From positions 1 to 64,000 of the forward strand of contig JAKSLG010000003.1 of the NCBI GenBank assembly GCA_024401295.1: a stretch of DNA of 64,000 bases. The letters run 5' to 3'. The notes under the pieces were generated by a model. The model did not search any database. It saw nothing but the letters and a program-made list of their open reading frames with translations, and was not told the origin of the DNA. Shown piece by piece: positions 48,411 to 57,057 of this stretch. Made by a program: the position numbers and the translations under genes. The DNA comes from Bacteroidales bacterium (lineage in GTDB: Bacteria; Bacteroidota; Bacteroidia; Bacteroidales; Marinilabiliaceae). The stretch's first letter is position 1, and each line of letters opens with the position of its first letter.

Positions 48411-48947
48411 ATGTCAGAAAAGATAGTACTATATCAACACGAATCGTATGAAGGACAAAGTATCAAACACAATCTTTGTCTAGAGACCTATATCTGTATA
48501 GCTATTTCCATGATTCTCGCTATAGGCATACTTTTTTGTGCCGTACTATGTATCGATGGCGTAGATTCATGGGATACCAGGACCGTATTATTTGTTGGGA
48601 TGAGTACATTCTTGATGCTGGGGATCGTCGTACTCCATATAGCAGGAATAGTTGAAACAATAAGAACAGACATTCTTATCACCACAGTATCATTAATGGG
48701 TAAAACCGTAATAATAGATTATGTCATAGGTCGAAAAAAGTATAGCAAAGAAATACCATGTAACCATATAAATTCCAACGTTGGCCCCATAAGGGTATAC
48801 TCAGGACTGAATATCTACTCCTATGGAATATCAATTACGAATTATGGTTTTATAGAACTTCAGCAAAGAATAAAAAACAACCAAGTCGAAAAAAAAGAAA
48901 TCGAAAAAATTCATGAAGCTATAAAGAAGATTCGTTATTCGTCTTAA
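48411..48947 (+). CDS. Two-span membrane protein of unknown function
   Basis: A 178-residue protein with two membrane helices (about residues 26-48 and 59-81) and a soluble beta-rich C-terminal part ending in a Lys- and Glu-rich helix. The layout resembles membrane proteins with a bacterial PH-like domain, but similarity is weak. Base use is richer in A and T than in gpmI, and codon choice is unbiased. No partner is evident. Confidence 0.55.
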   Translation: MSEKIVLYQHESYEGQSIKHNLCLETYICIAISMILAIGILFCAVLCIDGVDSWDTRTVLFVGMSTFLMLGIVVLHIAGIVETIRTDILITTVSLMGKTVIIDYVIGRKKYSKEIPCNHINSNVGPIRVYSGLNIYSYGISITNYGFIELQQRIKNNQVEKKEIEKIHEAIKKIRYSS

Positions 48948-49033
48948 TTCAATTACATAATGTCTTTGTTCCGATATTGAATAGAATAATGACAAGTGAC
49001 AAAACAACATATTGAGTCTCTATTACGCTATAT

Positions 49034-49050
49034 CCCCCCCCCATTTGGGG
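49034..49050 (+). promoter_or_regulatory. Operator candidate and poly-C tract ahead of the InlB/beta-helix lipoprotein
   Basis: Nine C (49034-49042), ATTT, and GGGG (49047-49050), preceded by ATAT. CCCCA and TGGGG make an inverted repeat. The same palindrome occurs ahead of the histidine kinase gene at 53226. A homopolymer of nine C may slip at replication. The lipoprotein ATG lies 57 bases on, beyond two poor -7 matches (CATTTTTGC at 49066 and CTACTTTGC at 49076), as expected for a promoter that needs an activator. Confidence 0.5.
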
Positions 49051-49107
49051 ACTTGTAGTTCTTTTCATTTTTGCACTACTTTGCACGATATTAAAACAAT
49101 AAAAATC

Positions 49108-50601
49108 ATGGTAATTAAGAGACTTACAAGTTTTATGCTTGCTGCAATTTGCGTCTTTTTTGCAAGTTGCTCAAAAGATGAAGACGAGACATTTTCGGTG
49201 TCAGTTACGTCGGCCGATGAGACAATGGGTATTGTATCCGGTGGCGGTTCATTCCCGAAGGATGCTGAGATTATAATCAAGGCTGAACCAAAGGAAGGCT
49301 TCTACTTCTTCAAGTGGGATGACAACAACACAGAGAACCCACGCAAGGTTACGGTAACAAAGGACATGGCATTCATTGCTTCATTCAAGGAGAAAGGCAA
49401 CGGTGGCGGCGATGGCACAGGCGACCTCACAGAGCAGCAGAAACTCGAAGGATCGATGAGCGAGAACAAGACATTGAAAGACCTCGGTTTGCCAATCGAC
49501 TACATCGTTGACGGTATGTTGACCATTAGCGGTAATGCTTGCTTGACTATTGAACCAGGTGTAACAATTGCTTTCACTGGCACAAATGGAATAGTGTCTG
49601 TTGATGAGAACGCTGGGTTGAAGATGGTAGGTACTGCTGAGAAACCAATCACATTTACCGGTCCTGTGAACAACCAGAACAAGGGTGCATGGGGATACAT
49701 TGAGTATCACTCTAACCGTTCAGACAACCAAATGGAGTATGTCATCTTGAAGAATGGCGGTTCATACGATGGATATGGCGTTTTGAACACATTCGATGCT
49801 GGCTCTGTATCTGTAAAGAATTGCACAATTGATGGAGGTATGGGCTTTGGCGTTCAAACTCATTGGGGTAATGGCAAGAACTTTAAGGCATTTGAAAACA
49901 ACACTATCAAGAACGTGGCAAAAGCTCCTATGGATATTGATGCTTGGAATGCTAATAACATCGGTAGCGGGAACAAGTTTGAGGAGAATGGAGAGAACTA
50001 CATCATGATGACAAATAGCATTAATGACAACAAGGAGTTGATACTCAACAATGTAGACATTCCTTATTACTTCCCTAATGGATTTATGGTTGAAGGCAAA
50101 TCGGAGTTGACAGTGAATGCTGGCGTAAAATTGGTATTTGGCAAGAACGAAGGAATGTATACTAACTCTGAGACTGTAGTGAAATTTGAAGGAACAGAAG
50201 CATCTCCTATCACACTTTGTGGTTTGGAAAGCAAGGCTGGCTACTGGAAGGGTGTTAACCATTGTTCAGAAGAGGACGAGTGCATCTTTAAGAACGTTGT
50301 CATCAGCGATGGTGACGAGTTTGGCTTGAAACTTGATTGTTTTGACGAGGTGCTTAAGATTGAGAACCTCACAATCAAAAACATTAAGGAGTACGGCTTG
50401 ATTGTTCGTACAGGCACAAAAGAGGAAGAAGTTGATGGAGAGACAGTTTACTCACGTGTCTGGTCAGAAGCTTTCCCTGGAGGTGTTTCAGGTTTGAAGT
50501 TTGAGAATTGCGGCAAGGGCAACATCTATGACAACAACACCCTTGACGGTGAGACAGAAGGTGTAGATAACGTATTTGAAACTATTCCAACTGAGAAATA
50601 G
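49108..50601 (+). CDS. Lipoprotein with InlB B-repeat-like and beta-helix domains
   Basis: A 497-residue predicted surface lipoprotein. The signal peptide ends at a lipobox with Cys21 (FFASCSKDEDE). A divergent InlB B-repeat-like domain (about residues 30-95, ending in EGFYFFKWDD and MAFIASFKE) is followed by a Gly-rich linker and a right-handed beta-helix-like region (about 125-480) with repeated NN and GI turns. No catalytic motif is seen; a glycan or protein binding role is plausible. The ATG at 49108 gives the correct lipoprotein signal; an upstream start would not. The promoter carries the palindrome shared with the two-component genes. Confidence 0.75.
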   Translation: MVIKRLTSFMLAAICVFFASCSKDEDETFSVSVTSADETMGIVSGGGSFPKDAEIIIKAEPKEGFYFFKWDDNNTENPRKVTVTKDMAFIASFKEKGNGGGDGTGDLTEQQKLEGSMSENKTLKDLGLPIDYIVDGMLTISGNACLTIEPGVTIAFTGTNGIVSVDENAGLKMVGTAEKPITFTGPVNNQNKGAWGYIEYHSNRSDNQMEYVILKNGGSYDGYGVLNTFDAGSVSVKNCTIDGGMGFGVQTHWGNGKNFKAFENNTIKNVAKAPMDIDAWNANNIGSGNKFEENGENYIMMTNSINDNKELILNNVDIPYYFPNGFMVEGKSELTVNAGVKLVFGKNEGMYTNSETVVKFEGTEASPITLCGLESKAGYWKGVNHCSEEDECIFKNVVISDGDEFGLKLDCFDEVLKIENLTIKNIKEYGLIVRTGTKEEEVDGETVYSRVWSEAFPGGVSGLKFENCGKGNIYDNNTLDGETEGVDNVFETIPTEK

Positions 50602-50615
50602 TCGAAAAGTATATA

Positions 50616-50660
50616 AAAAATCATGCGGCACCGAGCAATCGCTCGATGCCGCATTTTTTT
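50616..50660. terminator. Bidirectional terminator between the lipoprotein and the response regulator
   Basis: ATGCGGCA-C-CGAGC and GCTCG-A-TGCCGCAT (50623-50654) form a 13-base-pair stem with one mismatch and an AATC loop, with A and T runs outside. Confidence 0.85.
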
Positions 50661-50669
50661 CTTTATTAT

Positions 50670-51296
50670 TTACACCAGTTTCTGCTCAATAGCCTTGCGC
50701 ACCATAGCTGCAGTATTATTAACCTGCAGTTTGGCGCGGAGGATTTTGGTGTAGCTATGAACAGTTTCGAAACCCAATCCGAGTTTGTCAGCCACTTGTT
50801 TGACAGGAAGTCCGTTGACGATGAGTGCGAGGACCTCACGTTCGCGTGGTGTGAGTATGACAGCGTGTTCGTCAATGTTGTTGGACATGACATCCTCGGC
50901 AAGTTTGCACATATTGAAAGCCGCATTGTCCGACGAGAGACAACGCTTGATTACGTCAACCAACTCGTCAGAGCCAGAATCCTTAAGCACATAGCCATTG
51001 GCTCCAGCATCCTTGGCTCTGGCAATAACAGCAGCTTCAGCATAACAAGTTAGAATGACGACCTTCATTTCTGGATACTGGATGCGCCATTCCGGCAGCT
51101 TGTCAAGGGCATTACCATCGGGCATACCGATATCAAGAAGCATGAGTCTTGGCTCATTGTCAGACAAACATTCGCCACCTTCTGCCAGACTATTGACAAT
51201 TTTGATTTCATCGTCAAATTGTCTGGCAAGAATATTACGCACACCCTCCGCCACTATTGTGTGGTCATCTATTATGAGAAACATATCCTTATGCAT
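50670..51296 (-). CDS. NarL/LuxR-type response regulator
   Basis: A 208-residue regulator with a receiver domain (phospho-acceptor D55 in LMLLDIGMPDG, acidic pocket D10-D11, conserved Lys in GYVLKDS) and a C-terminal LuxR helix-turn-helix (about residues 146-205, LTPREREVLALIVNGLPVKQ). Its start overlaps the end of the kinase gene by eight bases, so the two are coupled and act together. A palindrome in the kinase promoter and the lipoprotein promoter is the candidate binding site. Confidence 0.92.
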   Translation of the reverse strand: MHKDMFLIIDDHTIVAEGVRNILARQFDDEIKIVNSLAEGGECLSDNEPRLMLLDIGMPDGNALDKLPEWRIQYPEMKVVILTCYAEAAVIARAKDAGANGYVLKDSGSDELVDVIKRCLSSDNAAFNMCKLAEDVMSNNIDEHAVILTPREREVLALIVNGLPVKQVADKLGLGFETVHSYTKILRAKLQVNNTAAMVRKAIEQKLV

Positions 51297-53163
51297 TTAT
51301 TGTAAACATTATCTCCGTGCCTTTTCCGCGTTGCGAACTGATGAAGATTTTTCCACCAGCCAATTCAATACGTTCGCGTATGCTCGACAAACCACAGCCG
51401 CTATATGTTGCATCGGTATCGAATCCTACGCCGTCATCGCTTACTGTTGCACAGATATTATTTTCATCGAACAACAACTGCACCCATATATGTCTGGCAT
51501 TTGCATGTTTAAGTGCATTGTTTATTATCTCGTGAAGCACTATGTAGCATAGCACCTCAATATGCTCATCATGGCGGTGATATTCGCCCAAGCATGTATA
51601 ATGCACATTTGGCAATACATTGCAATAGTCACTCACAGCCATGCAAAGTCCATTGCGAGTCAATGAATCCGGCAATAAATGGTGGGCAATGCGACGCATC
51701 TCTTCAGTCGTTTGGTGCAAGAGCGACAATGCCTCATCGTTTTCATTCGCTTCAATCTTCAGTTTTGTTGCCGTGAGCATTCCACCAAGCCTGTCGTGAA
51801 TATCGTGCGACAGACGCTGACGTTCATCGCGCTCGCCTATCAGTTTCGATTTCACTTCAACAATCTGCTTACGCTGCTGAATGATTCGCCACAAGAATAA
51901 AGATATCAAGACAAGAGCAATTGCCGACAAGACAATAATCACCATAATTGTTTTATGGCGCATCTCCATTCTTTCAATCATGAGTTCCTTTTGATGTGTA
52001 TCATAACGCACTTGCATTTCACTGATGGCCGACTGATGACGAGCATTAGACATCTCAGTCATTGAAGCATGCAGCTTTTCTACATACAGTTCAGCATTTT
52101 TTGCATCTCCAATATGTGTATATGCCTCTGCAAGCATCTTATAAACAATAATATTATGATGTAGGTCATCGTCATTTTTCTCCAACGACCTGCGACACCA
52201 ATCGATGCTTTCGTTCCATTCTTTTCGGGCCAGGCACAGTTCGGCCTGAAATGAATAAGCATCGGCAATGTCGGTTATTCCGAAGTTGTTGTTACCGATT
52301 ATTTCAAGTGCTTTATCAAGATAATTCTGCGCTTGCTGTATATCTCCATAGCCATTATGAAAGATGCGAGCAATCAATACATAGCCATTACCAAGACCCT
52401 CAAACTCTTCGTCAGAGTGTTTCTTGTAGTAATCGAGAGAAAGTTCAGCCTCGTTCATGGCCTCTGACAATCGGTTTGTTGACAACATGACCATAGCCAA
52501 TCCACTTCGCGGCATTGCCATAATGAGTGAATCGCCAGCTGAAGTTGCAACATTGAGCGACAAATTGTAATATCGTTCGGCCTCGTCATTGTTGCCCATC
52601 TCAAGAAACATTTCGCCAACATTATAGTACAAAATGGCTTCACTCTCTTTCCATCCGTTTTTTTGAAACAATTCCAATGCCTTCAAATAATATTCAATAG
52701 CAAGCGTTGTCATGCTCTGAATATTATACATATTGCCAATTGCTCCATAAGTGGCCGACAACAAATTGTCAATATCAGATTGCGTATAGGCGTTATTATT
52801 ACTCATCAGAGATATGGTCTCCAACGCCTTGTCAAAAAAAATCTTAGCAGAATCGTAGATGCATTTTGCATAGGCATGCTGACCCAACAGCCTAAAAGCA
52901 TCAGCACGCGTTTTCAGACCTTTGTTTTTGCCTTCCGTAAGGCGCAAGACCTTGTTGCAATGCATGATAGATTGTTCGCCATTGATCTGCAAATAGCCCC
53001 ACATGAGATTTCCATGAGCCGACACACAATCATTCCACGACAAATCGGGACGTCTCAAAACTTGCTCAAGCGAATCTATTTGTCGGTTACGATGGTCGCT
53101 ATATTCAGCGTTTGCGGCTAAAGCCAGCAAAGCCATGCACATCACGATTACTATTTTTTTCAT
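51289..53163 (-). CDS. TPR-containing sensor histidine kinase (HisKA_3)
   Basis: A 624-residue membrane kinase. A signal peptide is followed by about six TPR-like repeats (about residues 40-370), predicted in the periplasm, one membrane helix (about 403-426), a short coiled coil, an H-box of the HisKA_3 type (SHDIHDRLGG, His456 likely phosphorylated) and a HATPase domain with HEIINNALKHANA and DDGVGFD. It pairs with the NarL-type regulator that overlaps its end. The TPR sensor domain suggests recognition of a peptide or protein rather than a small ion. Confidence 0.9.
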   Translation of the reverse strand: MKKIVIVMCMALLALAANAEYSDHRNRQIDSLEQVLRRPDLSWNDCVSAHGNLMWGYLQINGEQSIMHCNKVLRLTEGKNKGLKTRADAFRLLGQHAYAKCIYDSAKIFFDKALETISLMSNNNAYTQSDIDNLLSATYGAIGNMYNIQSMTTLAIEYYLKALELFQKNGWKESEAILYYNVGEMFLEMGNNDEAERYYNLSLNVATSAGDSLIMAMPRSGLAMVMLSTNRLSEAMNEAELSLDYYKKHSDEEFEGLGNGYVLIARIFHNGYGDIQQAQNYLDKALEIIGNNNFGITDIADAYSFQAELCLARKEWNESIDWCRRSLEKNDDDLHHNIIVYKMLAEAYTHIGDAKNAELYVEKLHASMTEMSNARHQSAISEMQVRYDTHQKELMIERMEMRHKTIMVIIVLSAIALVLISLFLWRIIQQRKQIVEVKSKLIGERDERQRLSHDIHDRLGGMLTATKLKIEANENDEALSLLHQTTEEMRRIAHHLLPDSLTRNGLCMAVSDYCNVLPNVHYTCLGEYHRHDEHIEVLCYIVLHEIINNALKHANARHIWVQLLFDENNICATVSDDGVGFDTDATYSGCGLSSIRERIELAGGKIFISSQRGKGTEIMFTINA

Positions 53164-53181
53164 TGCAGGCGATTTGACAAC

Positions 53182-53190
53182 GCAAAAATA
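53182..53190 (-). promoter_or_regulatory. -7 box of the two-component operon
   Basis: On the minus strand TATTTTTGC, an exact match, 18 bases before the kinase ATG. No good -33 element is seen; the palindrome at 53226-53239 lies 35 bases further upstream. Confidence 0.5.
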
Positions 53191-53225
53191 GCGAATTTGA
53201 CATTTCTCTTAAAGAATGGCAGCAA

Positions 53226-53239
53226 CCCCCATTTGGGGG
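53226..53239 (-). promoter_or_regulatory. Operator candidate of the two-component operon
   Basis: CCCCCATTTGGGGG, with arms CCCCCA and TGGGGG around TT, and with ATAT on the side away from the gene. It matches the site at 49034-49050 in core sequence and in flank orientation relative to its gene. Confidence 0.5.
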
Positions 53240-53261
53240 ATATTGTTTACAACAAAACGGT

Positions 53262-54491
53262 TCAGAAAAAAAGATATGCGATAAAAATTGCAGCAATGAT
53301 ACCGGCAAGATCTGCCAGCAAACCGCAAGGCAGGGCATGGCGCGTATTCTTGATTCCGACAGAACCGAAATAGACAGCCAGAATATAGAATGTCGTATCA
53401 GCAGCGCCCTGGAAAAGGCACGACAATCGGCCAGCAAAACTATCAGGTCCATAAGTGCTCATCGTTTCAATCATGAAACCGCGTGCACCAGTGCCGGAAA
53501 GCGGCTTCATGAAGGCCGTTGGAAGCGCATCGACAAAAGCAGCATCACTGCCTGTCATGGCAACGATTGACTTTATTCCGTCCATGATGAGATCAAGTGC
53601 TCCACTTGCACGGAAAAGCCCGACCGCGACAAGAATTGCTATTAGATAAGGAATGATAGAAATTGCTGTATTGAAACCCTGTTTTGCTCCATCGATGAAC
53701 GATGTATAGACATTGACTTTTCTCAGAAGGGCCAACGCTATGAATCCGCCAATGATGAGCAACAAAACAGAAGATGAAATAATGCTTGATATACGCTGAA
53801 TCGTATCCGGCGACATATTGCTAAGCGAATAAATGAGCAATCCGACGAGTGCTGAAAGTCCGCCGATATATGCAATTATGACCTTATCGAAAAGGTTGAT
53901 TCTCTGCTTAATGGCAACGGCAATAAGGCCACAGAGTGTCGAAAAGAACGTAGCCATAAGAATAGGCAGAAAGACATCGGTCGGCGTCGCTGCCCCCATC
54001 TGAGTTCGATAGGCTATGATTGATATTGGAATGATGGTCAATCCCGATGTATTGAGCACAAGAAACATAATCTGGGCATTTGTCGCTCTGTCCTTTTGTG
54101 GATTAAGCTCTTGCAACTGCTGCATTGCCTTCAATCCCATCGGGGTTGCGGCATTATCGAGACCGAGCATATTTGCAGCGAGATTCATCGTGATGCTTCC
54201 CATCGCTGGATGATTGCGCGGAACTTCTGGAAATATCCGGACGAAAAGCGGCGAGATGAAACGAGACAAAAGGCCAACCGCACCACCCTCTTCGCCAATT
54301 CGCATGATGCCCAGCCACAGAGTCAAAACGCCTGTCAGATAGAGCGATATTTCAAAGCCATTCTTGGCAGATGAAAATGTCGAATCAACCATCGCCTGCA
54401 TTATGTCGACATCGCCCCAAAAGATAAGGCGAACAAGACCAATGACAATGGATATCAGAATGAACGAAACCCAAATAATATTAAGAGCCAT
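53262..54491 (-). CDS. SpmA-SpmB fusion, nucleoside-recognition (Gate) domain membrane protein
   Basis: A 409-residue membrane protein with two Gate domains in tandem: an SpmA-like half (about residues 1-195, with MGSITMNLAANMLGLDNAATPMGLKAM split over the motif) and an SpmB-like half (about 215-405, with LPTAFMKPLSGTGARGFM and GAADTTFYILAVYFG). In sporulating Firmicutes SpmA and SpmB act in core dehydration, but fused forms occur widely in non-sporulating Bacteroidota, where the transported substance is unknown. It is on the same strand as the kinase gene, 98 bases upstream of it. Confidence 0.85.
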   Translation of the reverse strand: MALNIIWVSFILISIVIGLVRLIFWGDVDIMQAMVDSTFSSAKNGFEISLYLTGVLTLWLGIMRIGEEGGAVGLLSRFISPLFVRIFPEVPRNHPAMGSITMNLAANMLGLDNAATPMGLKAMQQLQELNPQKDRATNAQIMFLVLNTSGLTIIPISIIAYRTQMGAATPTDVFLPILMATFFSTLCGLIAVAIKQRINLFDKVIIAYIGGLSALVGLLIYSLSNMSPDTIQRISSIISSSVLLLIIGGFIALALLRKVNVYTSFIDGAKQGFNTAISIIPYLIAILVAVGLFRASGALDLIMDGIKSIVAMTGSDAAFVDALPTAFMKPLSGTGARGFMIETMSTYGPDSFAGRLSCLFQGAADTTFYILAVYFGSVGIKNTRHALPCGLLADLAGIIAAIFIAYLFF

Positions 54492-54575
54492 AAAACGAGA
54501 ATACTATTGTTTTTCGGCAAAGTTAGCTGAATTATGATTATTTTACTAACTTCGCTCTATGTATATTTATCATGT

Positions 54576-55058
54576 ATGAAACGTATTCTACTCATAATGT
54601 TCATGTTGATTGCATCAGCATCAGTCGCTTTTGCACAATGGGAAGAGTATGTTCCGCCATGCGAACATCAAGGCAATGAGGACATCTGGAAAATTGTCCG
54701 CTACAAGCCAGGAACAGCCGCATGGGAAAAGTGGGAACCAGCCAACGGCAGAATCAAATGGAGCGATTCGTGCGTCGAATTCGAATGCGATCAATTACTG
54801 CTGTATTTCGATGTTGACCGCTACGAAAAGATGAATAGCAACCCACCTTTTTTCAAGGTGTACAGACGCGAATATGACGAACTGTTCGACTATATGGAGG
54901 TGCGTGACGGCATTGGCATAGACAAAGGAATGAAGCGGATAATCATGGGACGACGCGATGATGACGGCAACATTCAAGGGGCTATAATGATCCTCTGCAA
55001 GCCATACACAATGACGACGCCGACAAAATTCAGACCATGCGTTGGAGGCATGCATTAA
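54576..55058 (+). CDS. Secreted protein of unknown function
   Basis: A 160-residue exported protein: signal peptide with cleavage near FAQ-WEEY (about residue 21), then a mixed alpha/beta chain with three Cys, two of which could pair. I recognise no family. The ATG at 54576 gives the signal peptide. A weak -7 box (TAACTTCGC at 54547) precedes it. murI follows after 15 bases, so the two may share an mRNA. Confidence 0.6.
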   Translation: MKRILLIMFMLIASASVAFAQWEEYVPPCEHQGNEDIWKIVRYKPGTAAWEKWEPANGRIKWSDSCVEFECDQLLLYFDVDRYEKMNSNPPFFKVYRREYDELFDYMEVRDGIGIDKGMKRIIMGRRDDDGNIQGAIMILCKPYTMTTPTKFRPCVGGMH

Positions 55059-55073
55059 ACAAGAAATCTGACA

Positions 55074-55892
55074 ATGAAAAAAATAGGCATTTTCGACTCG
55101 GGATATGGTGGTCTCACCGTATTTGAAGCCATCCGCAAAAGACTTCCACAATACGACTACGTTTATTTGGGTGACAACGCACGCACACCATACGGCACTC
55201 GTTCGTTCGATGTTGTCTATGACTATACCTTGCAATCGGTAAAGACACTTTTTGAGCTTGGCGCAGAATTAGTCATCCTGGCATGCAACACTGCATCTGC
55301 AAAAGCGCTGAGAAACATACAACAGTTCGACCTTCCAAAGATCGATCCGCACAAGAGAGTTCTAGGCGTCATAAGACCTAGTGCAGAAGCCGTCGGGCGA
55401 TATACTAAGAGTCGCAATGTAGGAGTTTTCGGAACTCAAGGCACAGTCGACTCAATGTCATATCCAATTGAGATTCAGAAGCTTTGGGGAGACATCAAAG
55501 TTTTCCAACAGCCATGTCCGATGTGGGTTCCAATTGTTGAAAACGGGGAATATGCCAATGACGGAGCGGACTTTTTTGTCGAGAAATACGTCAGAAACCT
55601 GATGGATCAGTCACCAGACATCGATACGGTCATTCTGGCATGCACGCACTACCCTATGCTGCTCCCGAAAATCCGCAAATATATCCCTCAGAACGTCAAG
55701 ATTCTGAGCCAAGGTGAAATTGTTGCAGACAGTCTTGAAGAATATCTCAGGCGACATCCAGAAATGGAAAACTGCCTCGGACGTGACAAATCTGTCAGAT
55801 TCTTCACGACCGAAAGCAGTCAGAAATTCAGTTCAACAGCCAGCATCTTCTTCGACGGGAAACTTGACGTTGAGTCGATTCAGATGCGATAG
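55074..55892 (+). CDS. murI: Glutamate racemase
   Basis: MurI makes D-glutamate for peptidoglycan. The 272-residue protein has both catalytic cysteines, C71 in LACNTAS and C190 in LACTHYP, along with IGIFDSGYGGLTV and GDNARTPYG near the N terminus. It is convergent with lysA, with only seven bases between the stops. Confidence 0.95.
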   Translation: MKKIGIFDSGYGGLTVFEAIRKRLPQYDYVYLGDNARTPYGTRSFDVVYDYTLQSVKTLFELGAELVILACNTASAKALRNIQQFDLPKIDPHKRVLGVIRPSAEAVGRYTKSRNVGVFGTQGTVDSMSYPIEIQKLWGDIKVFQQPCPMWVPIVENGEYANDGADFFVEKYVRNLMDQSPDIDTVILACTHYPMLLPKIRKYIPQNVKILSQGEIVADSLEEYLRRHPEMENCLGRDKSVRFFTTESSQKFSSTASIFFDGKLDVESIQMR

Positions 55893-55899
55893 GCTGAAA

Positions 55900-57042
55900 T
55901 CAATTCTTTGAATAAACAGAAGGCGCGAATTTGCGCAAGTTGTAGTGCGACGCCATGATTTCGCCGTACGCACCTGCTGTGCGAATGGCGATGAGGTCAC
56001 CGCGCTGTGTCTTTGGCAATACGACAGCCTGTCCGAAGCAATCCGAAGACTCACATACAGGACCGACAACATCATACTGCTCAGTTGCCTCTGCCGATGT
56101 TATATTCTCAATCTTGTGATAAGCATGATAGAGAGCAGGACGGATGAGGTCGTTCATACCAGCATCGACAATGGCAAACTTCTTCTTGCGACCTTCCTTG
56201 ACATAAAGCACCTTTGTGACAAGTGAGCCACACTGTGCAACAATGGCACGTCCGAGTTCAAAATGGACTTCCTGACCATCACGAAGTTCCAGGAATTTGT
56301 GGAACACGCGGAAATACTCTTCGAATGTTGGAATTGCATGCTTGTCCGGATGTTCATAATCAACGCCCAAACCGCCACCGACATTGACAATTTCGAGACG
56401 AATCTTACGTTCTTCGAACCAACGCTGAAGTTCATTGATACGAGTGCAAAGCGCCTGGAATGCACCCATATCGGTGATCTGCGAACCGATGTGAAAGTGG
56501 ATGCCTTTCAATGCAAGATTCGGCAATTTCACGATGGCATCAACAACGCTTTCGAGTTCAGTCAGACCGATGCCGAACTTGTTTTCCTCAAGGCCTGTCG
56601 TGATGTATTTATGCGTGTGTGCATCAACGTTCGGATTGATTCGGATTGCGATTGTTGCAACCTTGCCCATTTCGCCGGCAATCTCGTTGATAACTTCGGC
56701 CTCTGGCAAACTCTCGACATTGAAGCAACGGATGCCGGCTTTCAATGCCAAACGGATCTCCCAATCAGCCTTTCCAACGCCTGCAAAAACGATGCTCTCG
56801 CTCTCGAAATCATTATCGAGCGCACACTGCACCTCATTTCCGCTAACGCAATCGACACCAAGACCGGCTTCGAGAATCTCACTCAAAAGACGCTTGTTGG
56901 CATTTGCCTTGACTGCGTAGTGAACATGAAAATTATATTTCTTGCTCTGCTCGCAAACCTCTTTCAGTGTTGCACGCAGAACATCGATATCGTAATAATA
57001 AAAAGGTGTTTCAAGACCTTTTAACTGCTCTGTAGGGAACAT
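55900..57042 (-). CDS. lysA: Diaminopimelate decarboxylase
   Basis: LysA decarboxylates meso-diaminopimelate to lysine with PLP. The 380-residue protein has the PLP lysine K45 in YAVKANAN, GIHFHIGSQITD, VGGGLGVDY and the second-site CESSDCFG segment that contributes the active-site Cys across the dimer. It lies 15 bases after lysC, so the two form an operon for lysine synthesis. Confidence 0.95.
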   Translation of the reverse strand: MFPTEQLKGLETPFYYYDIDVLRATLKEVCEQSKKYNFHVHYAVKANANKRLLSEILEAGLGVDCVSGNEVQCALDNDFESESIVFAGVGKADWEIRLALKAGIRCFNVESLPEAEVINEIAGEMGKVATIAIRINPNVDAHTHKYITTGLEENKFGIGLTELESVVDAIVKLPNLALKGIHFHIGSQITDMGAFQALCTRINELQRWFEERKIRLEIVNVGGGLGVDYEHPDKHAIPTFEEYFRVFHKFLELRDGQEVHFELGRAIVAQCGSLVTKVLYVKEGRKKKFAIVDAGMNDLIRPALYHAYHKIENITSAEATEQYDVVGPVCESSDCFGQAVVLPKTQRGDLIAIRTAGAYGEIMASHYNLRKFAPSVYSKN

Positions 57043-57057
57043 ATCTGTTATTTTTTC

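Noticed and set aside
53105-53452. Open frame across the kinase promoter on the minus strand
   Set aside because: It overlaps the SpmA-SpmB gene, the -7 box and the kinase start.
53262-54491. Sporulation locus
   Set aside because: A single SpmA-SpmB fusion without other spore genes; such fusions are common outside sporulating bacteria.
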